DNA of 64,000 nucleotides from Leguminivora glycinivorella (Eukaryota > Arthropoda > Insecta > Lepidoptera > Tortricidae): NCBI RefSeq assembly GCF_023078275.1, contig NC_062975.1:7353141-7417140 (forward strand), given 5' to 3'. Shown here one piece after another: positions 44,572 through 56,767 of this stretch. The position numbers were made by a program, and so were the translations under genes. Each line of letters starts with the position of its first letter. Positions within the stretch are counted from its first letter, which is position 1. The notes beneath the pieces were generated by a model that ran no database searches, was not told where the DNA came from, and was given only the letters and a program-made list of their open reading frames with translations.

Positions 44572-46475
44572 GTTTATCAAACCTTCCGCGTAGCTATTAT
44601 CTACCCAACGCTAGTCTGTAATGTTAATTAAACTAGCTATTAGAAGCTCCTTGCACAGCTTACAAGTCAAACAAAGCAATCCGATATACTGAGTCCCATC
44701 ACATTAGCGCCGTCTCTATACGGATTATCTGCAGCCGTGGAGTTTATTGCACACCGCATCACGTGCAGGAGATACGAAGCATCAAGAGACCAGTATAAGC
44801 AGGCCCCAGCGTAAGTAGATCGACTAGATTAGATGCCACGTCTAAAGAAAAACTTGTATCCTTGGTTCGTTCCTTTGGTGTTTTTACAATTTTTTAAAGA
44901 CACACTACGGGTCGAAGGCGATAAACTAACATTAAATATTACCTTTTACCAAACGTTTCGGCCAGGTTGCACTAGCCGTGGTCGCGGAAGACTGACGTCC
45001 CAGCGAAATGTCAATGGAGATGTACTCGTGTGTGTCTTTAAAAAATGTGTACAAAACGCGAGAACTTAGTGTTATTATAACTCAAGAAGTCAACTCGCCT
45101 GTAGTCACTAAGTAAATATCCAGCAAGTGGACTCCCGATGCGATAGTCTTGATCTATGTCCTAAAACAATATTTCATACAAGTTCACGATTAGATTGGTT
45201 CTTTTGTTTATTCATTGGTTCCTCAGTGTCTTTACAACTTAAAGTCAATTAAACTCTACTAATAATGGCCGACAAAGGCACCCCCGAATTCCGATATCCT
45301 CAAACCAAGATTTCGTACACAAATCGGATCTCTAGCCTCTCTAGGTCACGACAAATTGGAGTTTATAGAACCTGACTCTCGAACGTTAGAGCAACATTTC
45401 GAACCCCGGACGTTCAGCCGGTCCGGTGGAGCTGATTAATCACATATCAGTTACAAGGATCGGCTTTCACGTAAGCCTAAGTGTCTAATTGAAGACGTGT
45501 TGATTTTCTTACTGAAAGCAATGGGGCGATGGCGCGGAAAATGCCGGGCCGATCGATCGGAAGATTACCGGGAATCCTGGTAATTAAGTTAATTATAGGT
45601 TTTAAGGGGTTTAAGCTACTCCGCGTCCGACGCTGTTCTAAAACGATGTTGTACCTGTACAAGCGAGTTTGACTCGATTGTTTATTGTGATACTCGATTT
45701 TTATGTACTTACTTGTACCTATAATATTTATAACTCCCAGTGTTTGAAACTGGAAACTTACACACTGCGAATCAGTCATGTCGCTCGTAGACACTTCAAT
45801 ATATCTAGACGACTTAAAATCATAACTTGCATACCGAAACATTTTGCTGCCAACTCAGACACAAAAAAAATACGTCTAAACTTAACTTAGTCATTTAAAA
45901 ATGACCAACGAATTTTTTAAGGAGCCAAGCCGACGTAGACAATATTTAATTAATCTTTATTTTTATTAGAGGATCATGGTATTCAGTTACACAAGAACAC
46001 AAGTGCCGATGCCGGCTCAAAGAAAATATTATGAAAGAGGTATTAATTACCGTTTATCCACTCGAGACTGTTGAAGGAGGCTACTAACAAAACGATAAGT
46101 ATGAAAACAGGATCTATTGAACAGAAAACAGGTTAAAATAAACATAATATTTATTCTATATTTTCATTTAGCTTGCTATGTTCTTATGTACCTACGTCTG
46201 TTATGTATAATATTGTATAACTACATATTTACGTTCCGTAAGTACCTAAGGGTACTAAGGTTGCTTTATAATTTTCAAATCATTTTATTTTCCACTTATT
46301 GATATTTTGATTTTCTCTGACACCACGGTATTGCGATTTTCTCCGACAACGGAGACATTAAATCACCGCAATACAAACAACTACTATGGATGATTAGTTC
46401 CAGTACCGCTAATAGTGGAAAAAATAGAACACGCTAACGTTTGGTCAACTCCGACAACAGTAGGAACTAGAGATT
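44572..46475. other. Unassigned DNA
   Basis: ATGGCCGACAAAGGCACCCC at 45265 starts a 32-codon frame with a fair start context, but no family is recognised. The 121-codon minus frame at 45477-45842 is also unrecognised. Confidence 0.4.
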
Positions 46476-46757
46476 AAATAAATAAATAAATAAATAAATA
46501 TTGGGGGACACCTTTTCGTTCCGTACAAGGGTACAAGATCAACCTAGCCCCAAACTAAGCAAAGCTTGTAATATGGGTGCTAGGCGACGATATACTTACT
46601 TATATAGATAAATACATACTTATATACATAGAAAACATCCATAATGACTCAGGAACAAATATCTTTGTTCATGACACAAATAAATGCCCTTACCGGGATT
46701 CGAACCCGGGACCGCGGCTTAGCAGGCAGGATCACTACGCGCTAGGCCAGACCGGTC
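46476..46757 (-). mobile_element. tRNA-headed SINE, family S1 copy 2
   Basis: The same head and body as 4930-5185. The AAATA-type tail (46476-46500) is longer, and a short insertion follows TTGGGGGACACC. The A-box region has changed from ACTCAG-type to CTAGGCCAGACC on the plus strand. Confidence 0.85.
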
Positions 46758-47123
46758 ATCAAACTAACTAACTATGAATATTCACAAAATTTCGTGTACA
46801 ACTTATTACAATTCGTTTTATTACAATTATTACTCAGAACTCCATTTCTCCTTCTCGTGTTTCGTGTGCGAATAGGTTTGTAACCGTTAATTAATGATGT
46901 AGATGTTGCGATGCCTACTAATTTAAACAATGTGAAATTAATCTTTTAATCACCTATTTATGATTTCCCTACTTCCGACAGTTCCCACTTACTCCAAGAA
47001 TTAATTAAAACCGAAATGCGACCTTTTTACAAACCGAATCGCTACGAATAAATCTCGAAGGGAATCCGCTCGGTTCTAATTCACTAATTGCCCAGGGTAC
47101 CAATTTGTGGGAATATCGTCCCA
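46758..47123. other. Unassigned AT-rich DNA
   Basis: Nothing recognised. Confidence 0.4.
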
Positions 47124-48285
47124 GCCTGCTAAACGGCCACATCTCAAAAATGTTTATTTTTAAGATTTTTGTAGACTCGGTTTCAGAATCATTCAAATTA
47201 CGACCTGAATTCGGAAAAAATAAAATGTCTCTTTTATAGCCTTTTTGGGAGATGCATACAGATTATGGCAACATCTTCACAAAAATTGACAACTATTTTC
47301 CTGCAATACAGCTAGAGATGGGTAGGGGTGAGTAAATACTGAGTATTTACCCGTAATTTACTCAAAGCACCGAGTAAATACTCGTATTTACTCATTTGGG
47401 TGAGTAGAAACTGTTACCTAAAAATAATTTAAAAAATGAGTTTTAAGTACTTAGTCGTATTTATTTTAACTGTGTGGACATGTTTAAATGAGATTTATAT
47501 TATTAGAAGCTTATGGGAGTCTTAGTTTGTCGAAAAAGAGGTAATCATTGTGAGAAAAAAATAGTGATAATGTTTAGTTAGCAGTTTTGTTTTAAAAAAG
47601 CAGGTATTTTCAGTAAAAGTATGAGACCTAAATTAAATTGATGTTCTAGATAACGGCATGACGTTCGGAAGTGATTGTTAATGTGGCACTTACGACCTTT
47701 TATTAAGGGTTTTCTAAAGAAAACTCAAAAATGGCTCAGCTGATGACGTTTAAAGTACTAGTTTTGTGTTTTGTATTATATGGGCAATAATTTGACGGTT
47801 TCTGGATATTTTTCCAACAACGAATTTGAAAGTTATAAAGGTATAAACATTATTTCGGCCTTAATTATCGTTTTATTCCAAAACTGTTCATATTATTAAA
47901 AACACTTTTTCTGAATTTTAGAAACATTCAATTCAATTTTAAATAAAACCTATAAATTTGATTATAACTTAGTAGCCGATAATACAGCCACAAATCCAAA
48001 TATCAACATATAAAGTTTCGAGAAAGTTTTTGAGTTTTGTCCTCATATTATATACATATAGGAAAATGTGACATACTTATGTATTACAATTATCCTATAG
48101 AAACATTTCTATTATGAACTTGAACTGTCAGTTTCATTAAATTTGAGGAAAAAACCAAGCCCAAATTTATAACATTATTAACCCAATTAGAGCTAAATTA
48201 CTGACGCACAAACATAACTGTGTCAAAACTTTGATATGCGATTTCTCGAAAAAATTTTTTTTTGAGATGTGGCCGTTTAGTAGGC
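47124..48285. mobile_element. 1.16-kb inverted-repeat element, coding-free
   Basis: GCCTGCTAAACGGCCACATC, then TCAAAAA at left is the reverse complement (one mismatch) of 48259-48285. The interior is AT-rich, with a GAGTAAATACT palindromic cluster at 47330-47410 and no useful frame. It is probably a non-autonomous DNA transposon of unknown superfamily; no target duplication is certain. Confidence 0.55.
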
Positions 48286-48784
48286 ACGTGACGATTATGC
48301 CTTTGAATTAAACGGCTCGCTTCACCGCACTCCGTCGAAGGAAAACTTCGACATAAATTGCTTTGGATTTATGATGGTTTTAGTGTTACACGCGGTTTGG
48401 CGAGGAACATCTATCGTGCTTTTCCCACGGGTGCTAGGTTGCTAGGATAGATTGTCGAATGATTTTCTACGGTTCATATATCTCGCCTTAATGGCAAATT
48501 AATCTATGAGGTGGGTTCATATTGTGTCAGTTATTTCCTCTCGAAAACCTATAATGCTGTTGCTTGGAGAACTCTTAATGACAAAGCCCCGGGAAGTTCA
48601 ACTTTGGTGGTTGATTGAGGAGCGTCGTGATAGAAACCAATAGGAACTTCTGTGACGACCCGAAATCGCAATGTCCTCTGAACAACACCAAAGACAATTG
48701 CTTTGCTTCCCTATTCAAAGTTTTTTGGTCCACGACGCCAATTTCGATATAGGAACTTGGTAATAGAAATAGATCATCAGGGGG
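48286..48784. other. Unassigned DNA
   Basis: Nothing recognised. Confidence 0.4.
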
Positions 48785-48995
48785 TCATCGATCATAGGTC
48801 TCATGGGAGCCTGGGGTCCGCATTGACAACTAATCCCAAGATTTGGCATAGGCACTAGTTTTACGAAAGCGACTGCCACCTGACCTTCCAACCCGAAGGG
48901 TAACTAGGCCTTATTGGAATTAGTCCGGTTTCCTCACGATGTTTTCCTTCACCGAAAAGCGACTGACTAATATCAAATGATATTTCGCACATAAG
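48785..48995 (-). mobile_element. LINE-like tail, family T copy 3
   Basis: On the plus strand it reads TCATGGGAGCCTGGGGTCCG, CTAATCCCAAGATTTGGC, ACCTTCCAACCCGAAGGGTA and GTTTCCTCACGATGTTTTCC, the complement of copies 1 and 2 and longer than either. Confidence 0.7.
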
Positions 48996-49192
48996 TTCAA
49001 AAGGTAATAGAAATAGGTACTGTACCAAATTGATATCCCATAAAATTTGATATGGAAATTAAAATTTAAGAATCAAATTCTTAATCGATTGTAAGTATTG
49101 TAACTTGTAGCCTAGAATGGTAAGTTTATCTAATTCTAAAGGTTACTTGTTGACCATCGGTTACTTACTCTTTGCATTCTAAGGGCCGGGTG

Positions 49193-49310
49193 CATCAAAC
49201 CGTCTGTCACCGTTAAAGATTTCGTTAAATGTTATTGTATGGGAAGTTCCATAGACGTCTGCTGCGTGACGATGATGTGTCTGTCAGATGTGGTTGATGC
49301 ATGATGGCCC
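49193..49310. mobile_element. 118-bp MITE with TAA duplication
   Basis: GGGCCGGGTGCATCAAACC pairs with GGTTGATGCATGATGGCCC. TAA flanks both sides (49190-49192, 49311-49313), fitting the 3-bp TWA pattern of PIF/Harbinger. A diverged relative is at 53080-53245. Confidence 0.7.
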
Positions 49311-49645
49311 TAATTCTACATATTTAGTCTCGGTTACATTGCTATTCACACTGCGATTTGTTATTGTACGAAAAACAAGCCATTATTGAGGTCAATATTC
49401 ATAAAAGGTAATTAAGACTAATTTATTATAATAACATTAATAACTTATATTAACAGACTTTCCCAGTATTGGATACGTAATTACTAATTAAAACAGTTAA
49501 TTTTGTGCATTGCAGGAATTCCTTGAAAAACATAATTTCAGTTGCAATTGCCATCCAACGTTAATATTCAATATGTTTTAATGAAGTATAATATTATATC
49601 AATAAATTGCTCAGAGGTATGTACAAAAAGCTTTGTAAATATTAA
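49311..49645. other. Unassigned AT-rich DNA
   Basis: Nothing recognised. Confidence 0.4.
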
Positions 49646-49891
49646 ATCCATACTAATATTATAAATGGGAAAGTGTGTGTCTCTGTTTGTTTGTTCGTCT
49701 TTCACGGCAAAACAGAGAGACGAATTGACGTGATTTTTTGAGTGGAGATAGTTGAAAGGATGGAGAGTGACATAGGCTACATTTCGTCTCTTTCTAATCC
49801 CCTACTTCCCTAAAATGGGGGGTGGAAGTTTGTGTGGAGAATTCCGCAATTTTAGAATTTAACGCGAGCGAAGCCGCGGGCAGAATCTAGT
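49646..49891 (+). mobile_element. Short retroposon R, copy 6
   Basis: Runs from ATCCATACTAATATTATAAA to GCGAAGCCGCGGGCAGAATC. Longer subtype like copy 3. Confidence 0.75.
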
Positions 49892-50372
49892 TACTATATA
49901 AAAGTAGGTTTACCTACTCCGGCCTCGGATGAAAAAAGGATTTGACTTTTCCATCAAACCTATTTCTTTTGATAGCCTAACGCAGTGGAACCACTACAAA
50001 ACGAAAGTAAAGTCTATCCAATCCGTTATGTTTGTTTACGTAACACAGTGTGTGTGCGGTATGGCCCGCTTGGGCGACAGACCGCGTCGGTTCACTCTCG
50101 ATGGCTCGATGCATCAGACGTCTGGCGTGAAGGACGTTTGGAGACCTCGGGTAATTAATGTAAATGTCGGCGACCAATCGGAAAATCAGACTGATTCGAT
50201 AGTTCCTGTATTCAGTGTAATGTTGTGAAGGTAGTTACATACCAATAGATGGGTAGGGTTTCAGATGCCCGAAGGACAAACTGAACAGAAATACCAATCC
50301 ACCGACCAGCAGCGCAAGGAGTGAAGTTACAGCCCGCGTCGCGGAGCTCCGACGAATATGGGAAAGAGACTT
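49892..50372. other. Unassigned; GC-richer frame at 49929-50228
   Basis: A 99-codon plus frame overlaps a 66-codon minus frame. The part at 50040-50150 is GC-richer than its surroundings and ends at a donor-like CGGGTAATTA, but no domain is recognised, so I do not call a gene. Confidence 0.3.
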
Positions 50373-50480
50373 CTGCCCCTTTAGCACAACTTGCCTTGTC
50401 GCGCGCGAGTCCATCCATACATCAAGCACGACTTCAAGAATGAACTCGAGCGCGACAAGGCAAATTGTGCTAAATGGTCG
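50373..50480. mobile_element. Hairpin MITE, family D copy 2
   Basis: CTGCCCCTTTAGCACAACTT and TTGTGCTAAATGGTCGG pair imperfectly, with TTGTCGCGCGCGAG and CTCGAGCGCGACAA pairing inside. Confidence 0.75.
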
Positions 50481-50728
50481 GATTTTACGTTACACGATAT
50501 GCCTGTTAATTTCATAATATAGCGGATATTACAATCGGCCGCTGACATAATATCAAGCTTGTCTTCTGTATAATTGATATCGGCTGTGTGATATGTTGAT
50601 GAGCGAAGCTCCGGAAGGGTTGTCATTATTAGCAAGGGAGGTCTAGATTGCAAGTCTGAAGCTGAAGTATCTCTGAGGTTACTAGTGTTATTACACTTAA
50701 TACCTATACACTGTCATCCTTTAGGTTA

Positions 50729-51122
50729 GGCACTGGTCCCACCAGAAGCGAGTAAGGTATGAGTTATCGGCTATAAAAACGAACACAAGATAGTCGCTCC
50801 CATTGTAACTAAAAGAGAGAGCGAGCGATTTGTAGTTCATAGCTCGAACTACGAACTAACTCGCCCGCGCTATCATCGCGTCTCTTTTATTTACACGGGA
50901 GCGGCTATCTTTTATTCGTTTTTATAGCCAATAGCCCATAAGAGGGAGGGAGGGAGGGAGGGAGCTGAGGGGGGACTGAAATCTTCTCGAGGCTGAGGCG
51001 TAGGGTTAGAGCCGGCGTAGCTTTATTTGACGTTCATATGCGCATTGTAATATGCCTACTTGAAAAATAAATATTTCATTTTCATTTAAGTTCTTGCTCG
51101 CTTTTTTGGTGGGACCAGTGCC
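50729..51122. mobile_element. TTA-flanked palindromic MITE (PIF/Harbinger-like)
   Basis: GGCACTGGTCCCACCAGAAG pairs with the right end TTTTGGTGGGACCAGTGCC, and TTA stands on both sides (50726-50728, 51123-51125). Inner arms ATCGGCTATAAAAACGAA and TTCGTTTTTATAGCC also pair. The right arm is split by a LINE fragment (next entry). Confidence 0.85.
50941..51088 (+). mobile_element. LINE 3' fragment inside the MITE
   Basis: It matches the 3' UTR end of the LINE at 27577-29113: GAAATCTTCTCGAGGCTGAG, TTTGACGTTCATATGCGC and a TTTCATTTTCATTT tail. It opens with a GGGA microsatellite (50943-50962). A short AAG may be the target duplication. Confidence 0.8.
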
Positions 51123-51125
51123 TTA

Positions 51126-51888
51126 GACGCGGTTATTGTAGGGTTCCTCCGGAAACCTGTAAAGCGAGGTTTACTGTAATTAAAACTTTTCGTAGAAATA
51201 AGAGATTTGATTTCGTCAGTATGATTTAGAAGCAAGAATAATGGTATACCTACTCTATGATGTCCTCCTGCATTGTCAATAGTCAAAGATTGTTTACCTT
51301 TCCCGTCATTTCTCGTAGGTGGGTAACATACGGATTTCGTCGACTAGCTGTGACTTACCTGAAACAACACAAAATCTGATTAGATAAAAATGAATAGGTA
51401 TACAATCAGGTACTATATTTATTTCATGAGGATTTGCTCAATTAGCTAATTAGGGCACAGCCTACTTGCACTAAAATCCTGTTGTTATTGTTTTACTTAC
51501 TTCTAAGTCTTCTAACATCGGCTTGTTAAGCCATCAAAAAAGATTCATGACTGTTACCAGTGTTACCTACACTATACCACAAATTGTCTGCTACAGACGA
51601 TAGCAGTGATGACTATTTTACTTTGGCTAATCATGTTATTAAATTAAAGAATTTACATTTTAACCAGAAGCTTCTAGATCCAGCCAGCAAGTCAAGTACA
51701 AAACGAGTTCCGAGCAAAGCCTGCTCCAGGTTGTCCGTAACGGGGACTGGAGTAATTTGAGCCCGCAAATAGACCCCATTACAAGGCGCAGACCGGCTGG
51801 GAGTCAGCGCAGCCTGTTTTACACCTAGTAGGTAATATACTATTTATCTACATGAGCATATAATAAGTAATCAGTGTTCACTCTATAT
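51126..51888. other. Unassigned AT-rich DNA
   Basis: Nothing recognised. Confidence 0.4.
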
Positions 51889-52041
51889 GGGCCCATTTAC
51901 AAGACGCGCGAATTTAATTGCATTGCGGACTGTTGAGGTTGACAATGTTGACATACAATACAAGTGAGCAAACATCAAAAAATATTGCAATATAATGAAA
52001 TTCGCATCGCATGAGAGTTCTAGCACCGTGTAAATGGGCCC
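51889..52041. mobile_element. 153-bp MITE with GGGCCCATTTACA ends
   Basis: The ends GGGCCCATTTACA and TGTAAATGGGCCC are exact complements, with TAT on both sides. Diverged relatives lie near 5452 and 22915. Confidence 0.8.
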
Positions 52042-52195
52042 TATTAGATAAGACTCGTATATAACACTTTATAATCTAAAAACTACATTAACTACACCCT
52101 TTATCAGTTACCCATACTCGTACATTTTAGGCAAATTAGGTATATTTAACTATAACTTTTGAATTTTTAAACTGTGTATTAGCTTCGTACAATCA

Positions 52196-52363
52196 GTGGG
52201 CTATTTCACCACAGTGACATTGACACTGACAATTCTGTGCCTATTTCTGGGTTGATAAAAATGATAAGTAAAATTGTTATTCAGCGTCAATATTTCCTTG
52301 TTGAACACGAAATGAACGGCGAAGTGTAACTGTCAGGCGACAATTGTCTTTGAAATAGGCCAC
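52196..52363. mobile_element. MITE with GTGGGCTATTTCA ends
   Basis: GTGGGCTATTTCA pairs with TGAAATAGGCCAC. The interior has no coding. Confidence 0.6.
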
Positions 52364-52650
52364 AGAAGTAAACAAGAATATTCTGTAAAAGGAATGGAAA
52401 TGTGTTCTAGAAAACCGAGATATGACAATGTGTGCGACAACAGTACCTTTAAAGACTTAATGAGCCTTGATTTCCTTATACGGAAGATCATACTTAGGTG
52501 AAAGCCAGGAGAAGAAATGAACATTAAATGGTGACCATTTGAAGTCCCATTAAAGTGACAGTTTTAGTACGTTAACAACGGATAAAAGTGTCAACTTCAC
52601 ATCAATTTGCGATTGCGATGCGAGCTTAGTCTATATAGAAAACGTTACGA

Positions 52651-53069
52651 AAAAACTGGCCAAGAGCGTCTCAGGTTCCGCAGTTTCCCGTATTTTATTT
52701 AAAAACTGTTCAATCTATCACGTTCAAAATAATTTTCCTAGATTTATAAAGTTCTACTTTCCGATTTTTTTCATATTTTTAAAACTTATAGTTCAAAGGT
52801 TAGGGGGAGTTGTGTAGGTACACATTTTTTTTACTTTTGGAGCGATTATTTCTACTTATCCAACAATATGTCACCCGTTAAGGTTTCAAGAAAAACACCC
52901 ACTTTTTATTTTACCACTTTGTCGTCGTGATTGATATACATATTGGTACCAAACTTCAGCTTTCTAGTGCTAACGGTAACTTGAGATTATCCACGGACGA
53001 ACGGACGGACAGACATGGCACATGGCGAAACTATAAGAGTTCCTAGTTGACTACGGAACCCTGAAAAAG
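52651..53069 (-). mobile_element. MITE with AGGGTTCCGTA ends, reverse copy
   Basis: It is the reverse complement of the 19785-20362 family: AAAAACTGGCCAAGAGCG at left, GACTACGGAACCCTGAAAAA at right, with a short GACGGACGGAC stretch instead of the long GTCC run. Confidence 0.75.
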
Positions 53070-53079
53070 TATCGGTTAA

Positions 53080-53245
53080 GTTGTATGACATTTTAAATCA
53101 TCTGTAATGTGTGCTGAAAATCGTCCGAAACCATCAGTTACCGAATTTAGCTTTCGCAAAATTTTATGTACCTATGGGAATTCCCATAGACGTCTGCTAC
53201 ATGACGTTGTATCTATTAACTGTGGTTGATGCAACTGGTCCTTAG
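53080..53245. repeat. Diverged relative of the 118-bp MITE
   Basis: It shares TTCCCATAGACGTCTGCT and TGTGGTTGATGCA with 49193-49310. Confidence 0.5.
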
Positions 53246-55223
53246 TTGTTGTAACAAAATAACACAAAGTTATAAAGCCTGAAAGCTCGACGACTCCTCA
53301 AACGACTACAATGTCCACTATGTCCAGTGTCCAGTAACGGCAACAGTAATTGTCACATCACAAAAAACAAGACCTGCCCGTTTTGTCTTTAGCAAGCCCG
53401 TTCAAGGCAATTGAGTTGCGTTCATTGGACCCGTAAACTAGCTATAGTAACGAGATAACAGAAATTCGGCTATTTTTGACATTAAAAAAAATCATTTTGT
53501 ACCGATTTATTATGTATTAACTTATTAATCTTTATCGTACATCATAATATCCTTAATCTTGTACAACTAACCACTTAACCAATTATAGTTATAGCGAATC
53601 ATTTTCACACTGGTTCAGAGATGCATTCGAGATGATAAGTGTTATAACATATACCTACTTATGACACGTTGAGACAGATAACTGGCAAATAGGCAGTAAA
53701 TTATTATTAGTACAGATACGATAAAAATATACCACTTGTTAGGTAAAGATTTGCTGTTATACGAATAGAACCATCTTTATTTTTTATTCGTACTGCTTTC
53801 CAAGTAAGACATATCAGCAATGGTTATCAATAAAAAGGCATTTGCCCATTTAGCGGATTCCTCATAGCTAATGTGTGGAGTATCTCGACACAGCTTTAAA
53901 GTAAATGTGTTTACTACTTGCGTCGGACAGTGTCCAGCACTGGGACATACGCTATCGATTCTCTAGTCTAGAGCGGTGCAGTTTAGCAATAAAAATACAA
54001 GACCAGGACACACCAGCCGACAGCACAAAGCGTACAAAAGCAAGGGCCGTATCCATTGATCTATGAGTCTATAAAGTTGGAAGACAGCTGAAAGGCCTCT
54101 CCGGAAGCAACAGTAGATTCCCAACAAAGTTTTCGTAGCGAATTGGGATTCCATTTAATTATTCTGAAGTTTTCGAATAATACGCATGGGGCATTGTTAT
54201 TCGAAGGGCACGTTTTGCGAGCCCTTTTCGTATTTAGTCATTTTAATTGAATTTTAAAGTTGAACTGTCTACTAATAGATTAATTTGTCTACTGAATCAG
54301 TTTATGTGATAAGTATCAAAAATATGTCAGTCTTCTATTTACCAATGATAATAAAGTTTTTACTAGCTTTTATTTAACTTGCAATGTGTGTTATGTATGT
54401 TCTGTTCCCGTAGTATTGTATTGGTCATTGATTATTTAATTACGGTATCATCAAACTGGTCTGATAGTGCCATAGAAACTTCATAATATACAGACTACAG
54501 TGACCTAAAGTAATGAGTTTGTTAGAACAATATAAATTACGACAAATATTGTATTTATTGGATGAAAAGTATAGTCACCGACTATCAAAAAGGAAACTTA
54601 AAAACAAAATTGTTGTTTCTCCACACGAACATTTTTCAGGAAGCGCAAACAAGATGTTGCAAAGAATCGTAAAGTGTTTTGCCATATAAAGTGGTTCCTA
54701 ACATCCAGTACCCACTAAAAGTACAGTTTCGAAGAGGCATCAACTTAGCGAGTCCGCTAAAATTACGTTCTAAAATTACATATAAAATGGCGCTGTAAAA
54801 TGGAAACTCGTAATGTGAGATATACGAGGGCCGTAAAACCGGTTTGGCTGGATGCAAATCGAATACGAAACGTCCTACCGCTTTGTACCTTATTGCCAAC
54901 ACATTACAAAGCATATTGGGTTGGATAGGAACAAAAAACATGTCTTAGGGTAGAAGTTAAAAAGTGTTAAGTATCACTTAATTAAAGAGAAGCCTTTGGT
55001 AGCGAAGCCTTAGATGGTCAGATAGAATCGAATCTTAATTGCAATTGCGTTCTTATGAACCTAGAAAACGTTTACGTATATCTCCGAAGTATAGAACGGA
55101 AATCTATTAGACACATGCAACGAAAAATTGGAAACCAATAAGTATGATAAAATTTCAATTCATTTAATTTCAAAAGTACTTGACGAATAATGAGAAAGGT
55201 TACTTTTAACTTTTATTTTACTT
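53246..55223. other. Unassigned DNA
   Basis: No gene. The 101-codon minus frame at 54636-54941 has no recognised motif. Confidence 0.4.
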
Positions 55224-56024
55224 TTAGGGCATTTTCAGAATTTGGAACCCCTCAATTAGCATAAGTTGTTAACAAATATTAACTCACTGTCAGTTTTGTG
55301 ACAATATAATTATGAAGCAAGAAATTTTTTTTTTGTGTTAGTTACATACGGCCTTATTCATAAAAAATCCTTAAATCGTTGATGATGTACGTTTTAGTTA
55401 AACAACTGTTTAGGCTTATTGCACGGTTGTTATGAGGTTGTATTCATAAACCCATTTTAGCGGTGGTTTAACTAATTTGCACTTGATGAACTGTTTAGGC
55501 TTATTATGTTGGCATTATTGACAAATCATAGACAAAAACGTGGCTGAACACTACATTAAAAAAAAGTTTGACAGCCATTTGACAGCCGCTCTAGAAGGGA
55601 AATCGTAAATTTAGGAACTAGATGGATGGTTTTATTGTTTTATTTAACCTGTGATCTGAATTCATATTAATATTTGAATAGGAATAGCGTCTGTGGCACA
55701 TTCATAAATAAAGATCGTGTGACGGGCGATTTTATTTTAACCTCGGCGACCGGCGACCGGCGACCACCATACAATTGATACAATCCGCGCGTTGTGAGCC
55801 TTTCTTAACTTTCCAACATTGACAATAATATAATCCGCATCTATGATCCATGAAGACAAACCAGGTAAGCTTACACTTGTATATTTATTTCTTAATATAC
55901 ACTGTTGTAATGGTACGAGTAGTGTCCCTTGTCAGTCATGTTTGTATGAACTTGAGTTGAACGATAACGATACCTAGACCTACTCTAATAGTAATAAATC
56001 AAACCTGCTTGTGGTTATTTTGTT

Positions 56025-56184
56025 CTTACTAATATTATAAATGGGAAAGTGTTGTTTGTCCGTCTTTCACGGCAAAACGGAGACAAATTGACGTGATTTT
56101 TTAAGTGGAGATAGGTGAAGGGATGGAGAGTGACATAGGCAACTTTTTTCCACTTTCTAAGCGAAGCCGCGGGCAAAAGCTAGT
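56025..56184 (+). mobile_element. Short retroposon R, copy 7
   Basis: A short subtype: TTACTAATATTATAAATGGG through GATGGAGAGTGACATAGGC to GCGAAGCCGCGGGCAAAAGC. Confidence 0.75.
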
Positions 56185-56467
56185 AGGTACATACGTGTCT
56201 TGATGTAGTTTACTCATGAACAAAACTAAAATGTAATTTTTAGGTTATCTATGTTATTATAAATCATGCTATATAAAGAGAGTTAATAAGATTGTCTTCT
56301 GTACTGTGGAGTAAACACTCCTAGCCTAGTTTGGGCACTTGTCCACCGGACATTGCCCGTGTAATATATAAAACTTGTGTTTCTTCTTAAATAAATTTAC
56401 TTACTAGTACAATCTATAATTAAAATTAGGACTATCACATAAATAGCAAGAAATGAAAGAAAAACAT

Positions 56468-56767
56468 CATCATCATCATCATCATTCCCTTGCCCTTTTC
56501 CCATTATTTGGGGTCGGCGCAGCAGATCATCTTCCTCCATTTCTCTCTATCAGCCGTCATTTCCATACTAATACCTTTCACTCTCATATCGCTGTTCACA
56601 CATTCCATCCATCTTTTCTTAGGCCTTCCACTACCATTGTATCCATCCACTTTCATATTTACCACTCGTTTTATAACATTGCTTTCATCCCTCCGCATTA
56701 CATGCCCATACCATGCTAATCTACTTCCTCTCAATTTCTCTGTCACTGGCGCTACTTTCAGAAATGA
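56468..56767 (-). mobile_element. 300-bp RTE-type LINE 3' end with perfect 20-bp target duplication
   Basis: AAGAAATGAAAGAAAAACAT stands at 56448-56467 and 56768-56787. The minus-strand frame is open from the insert's 5' edge and encodes a C-terminal end with LRGSRLAWYGHVMRRDE, GSGRPKKRWMECV and EMTADREKWRKMICCADPK, then a stop and an ATGATG tail. This W-Y-G-H-V-x-R ... G-R-P-x-x-R-W pattern is the C-terminal end of RTE-like LINEs. The reading frame of the 80 or so retained codons is intact, so the insertion is young. Confidence 0.9.

Noticed and set aside
45265..45363. 32-codon ORF with fair start context
   Set aside because: Too short, no family, no supporting transcript signals.
49929..50228. 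Host exon of 99 codons
   Set aside because: Locally GC-rich, but no domain, no clear acceptor and overlapping frames on both strands.
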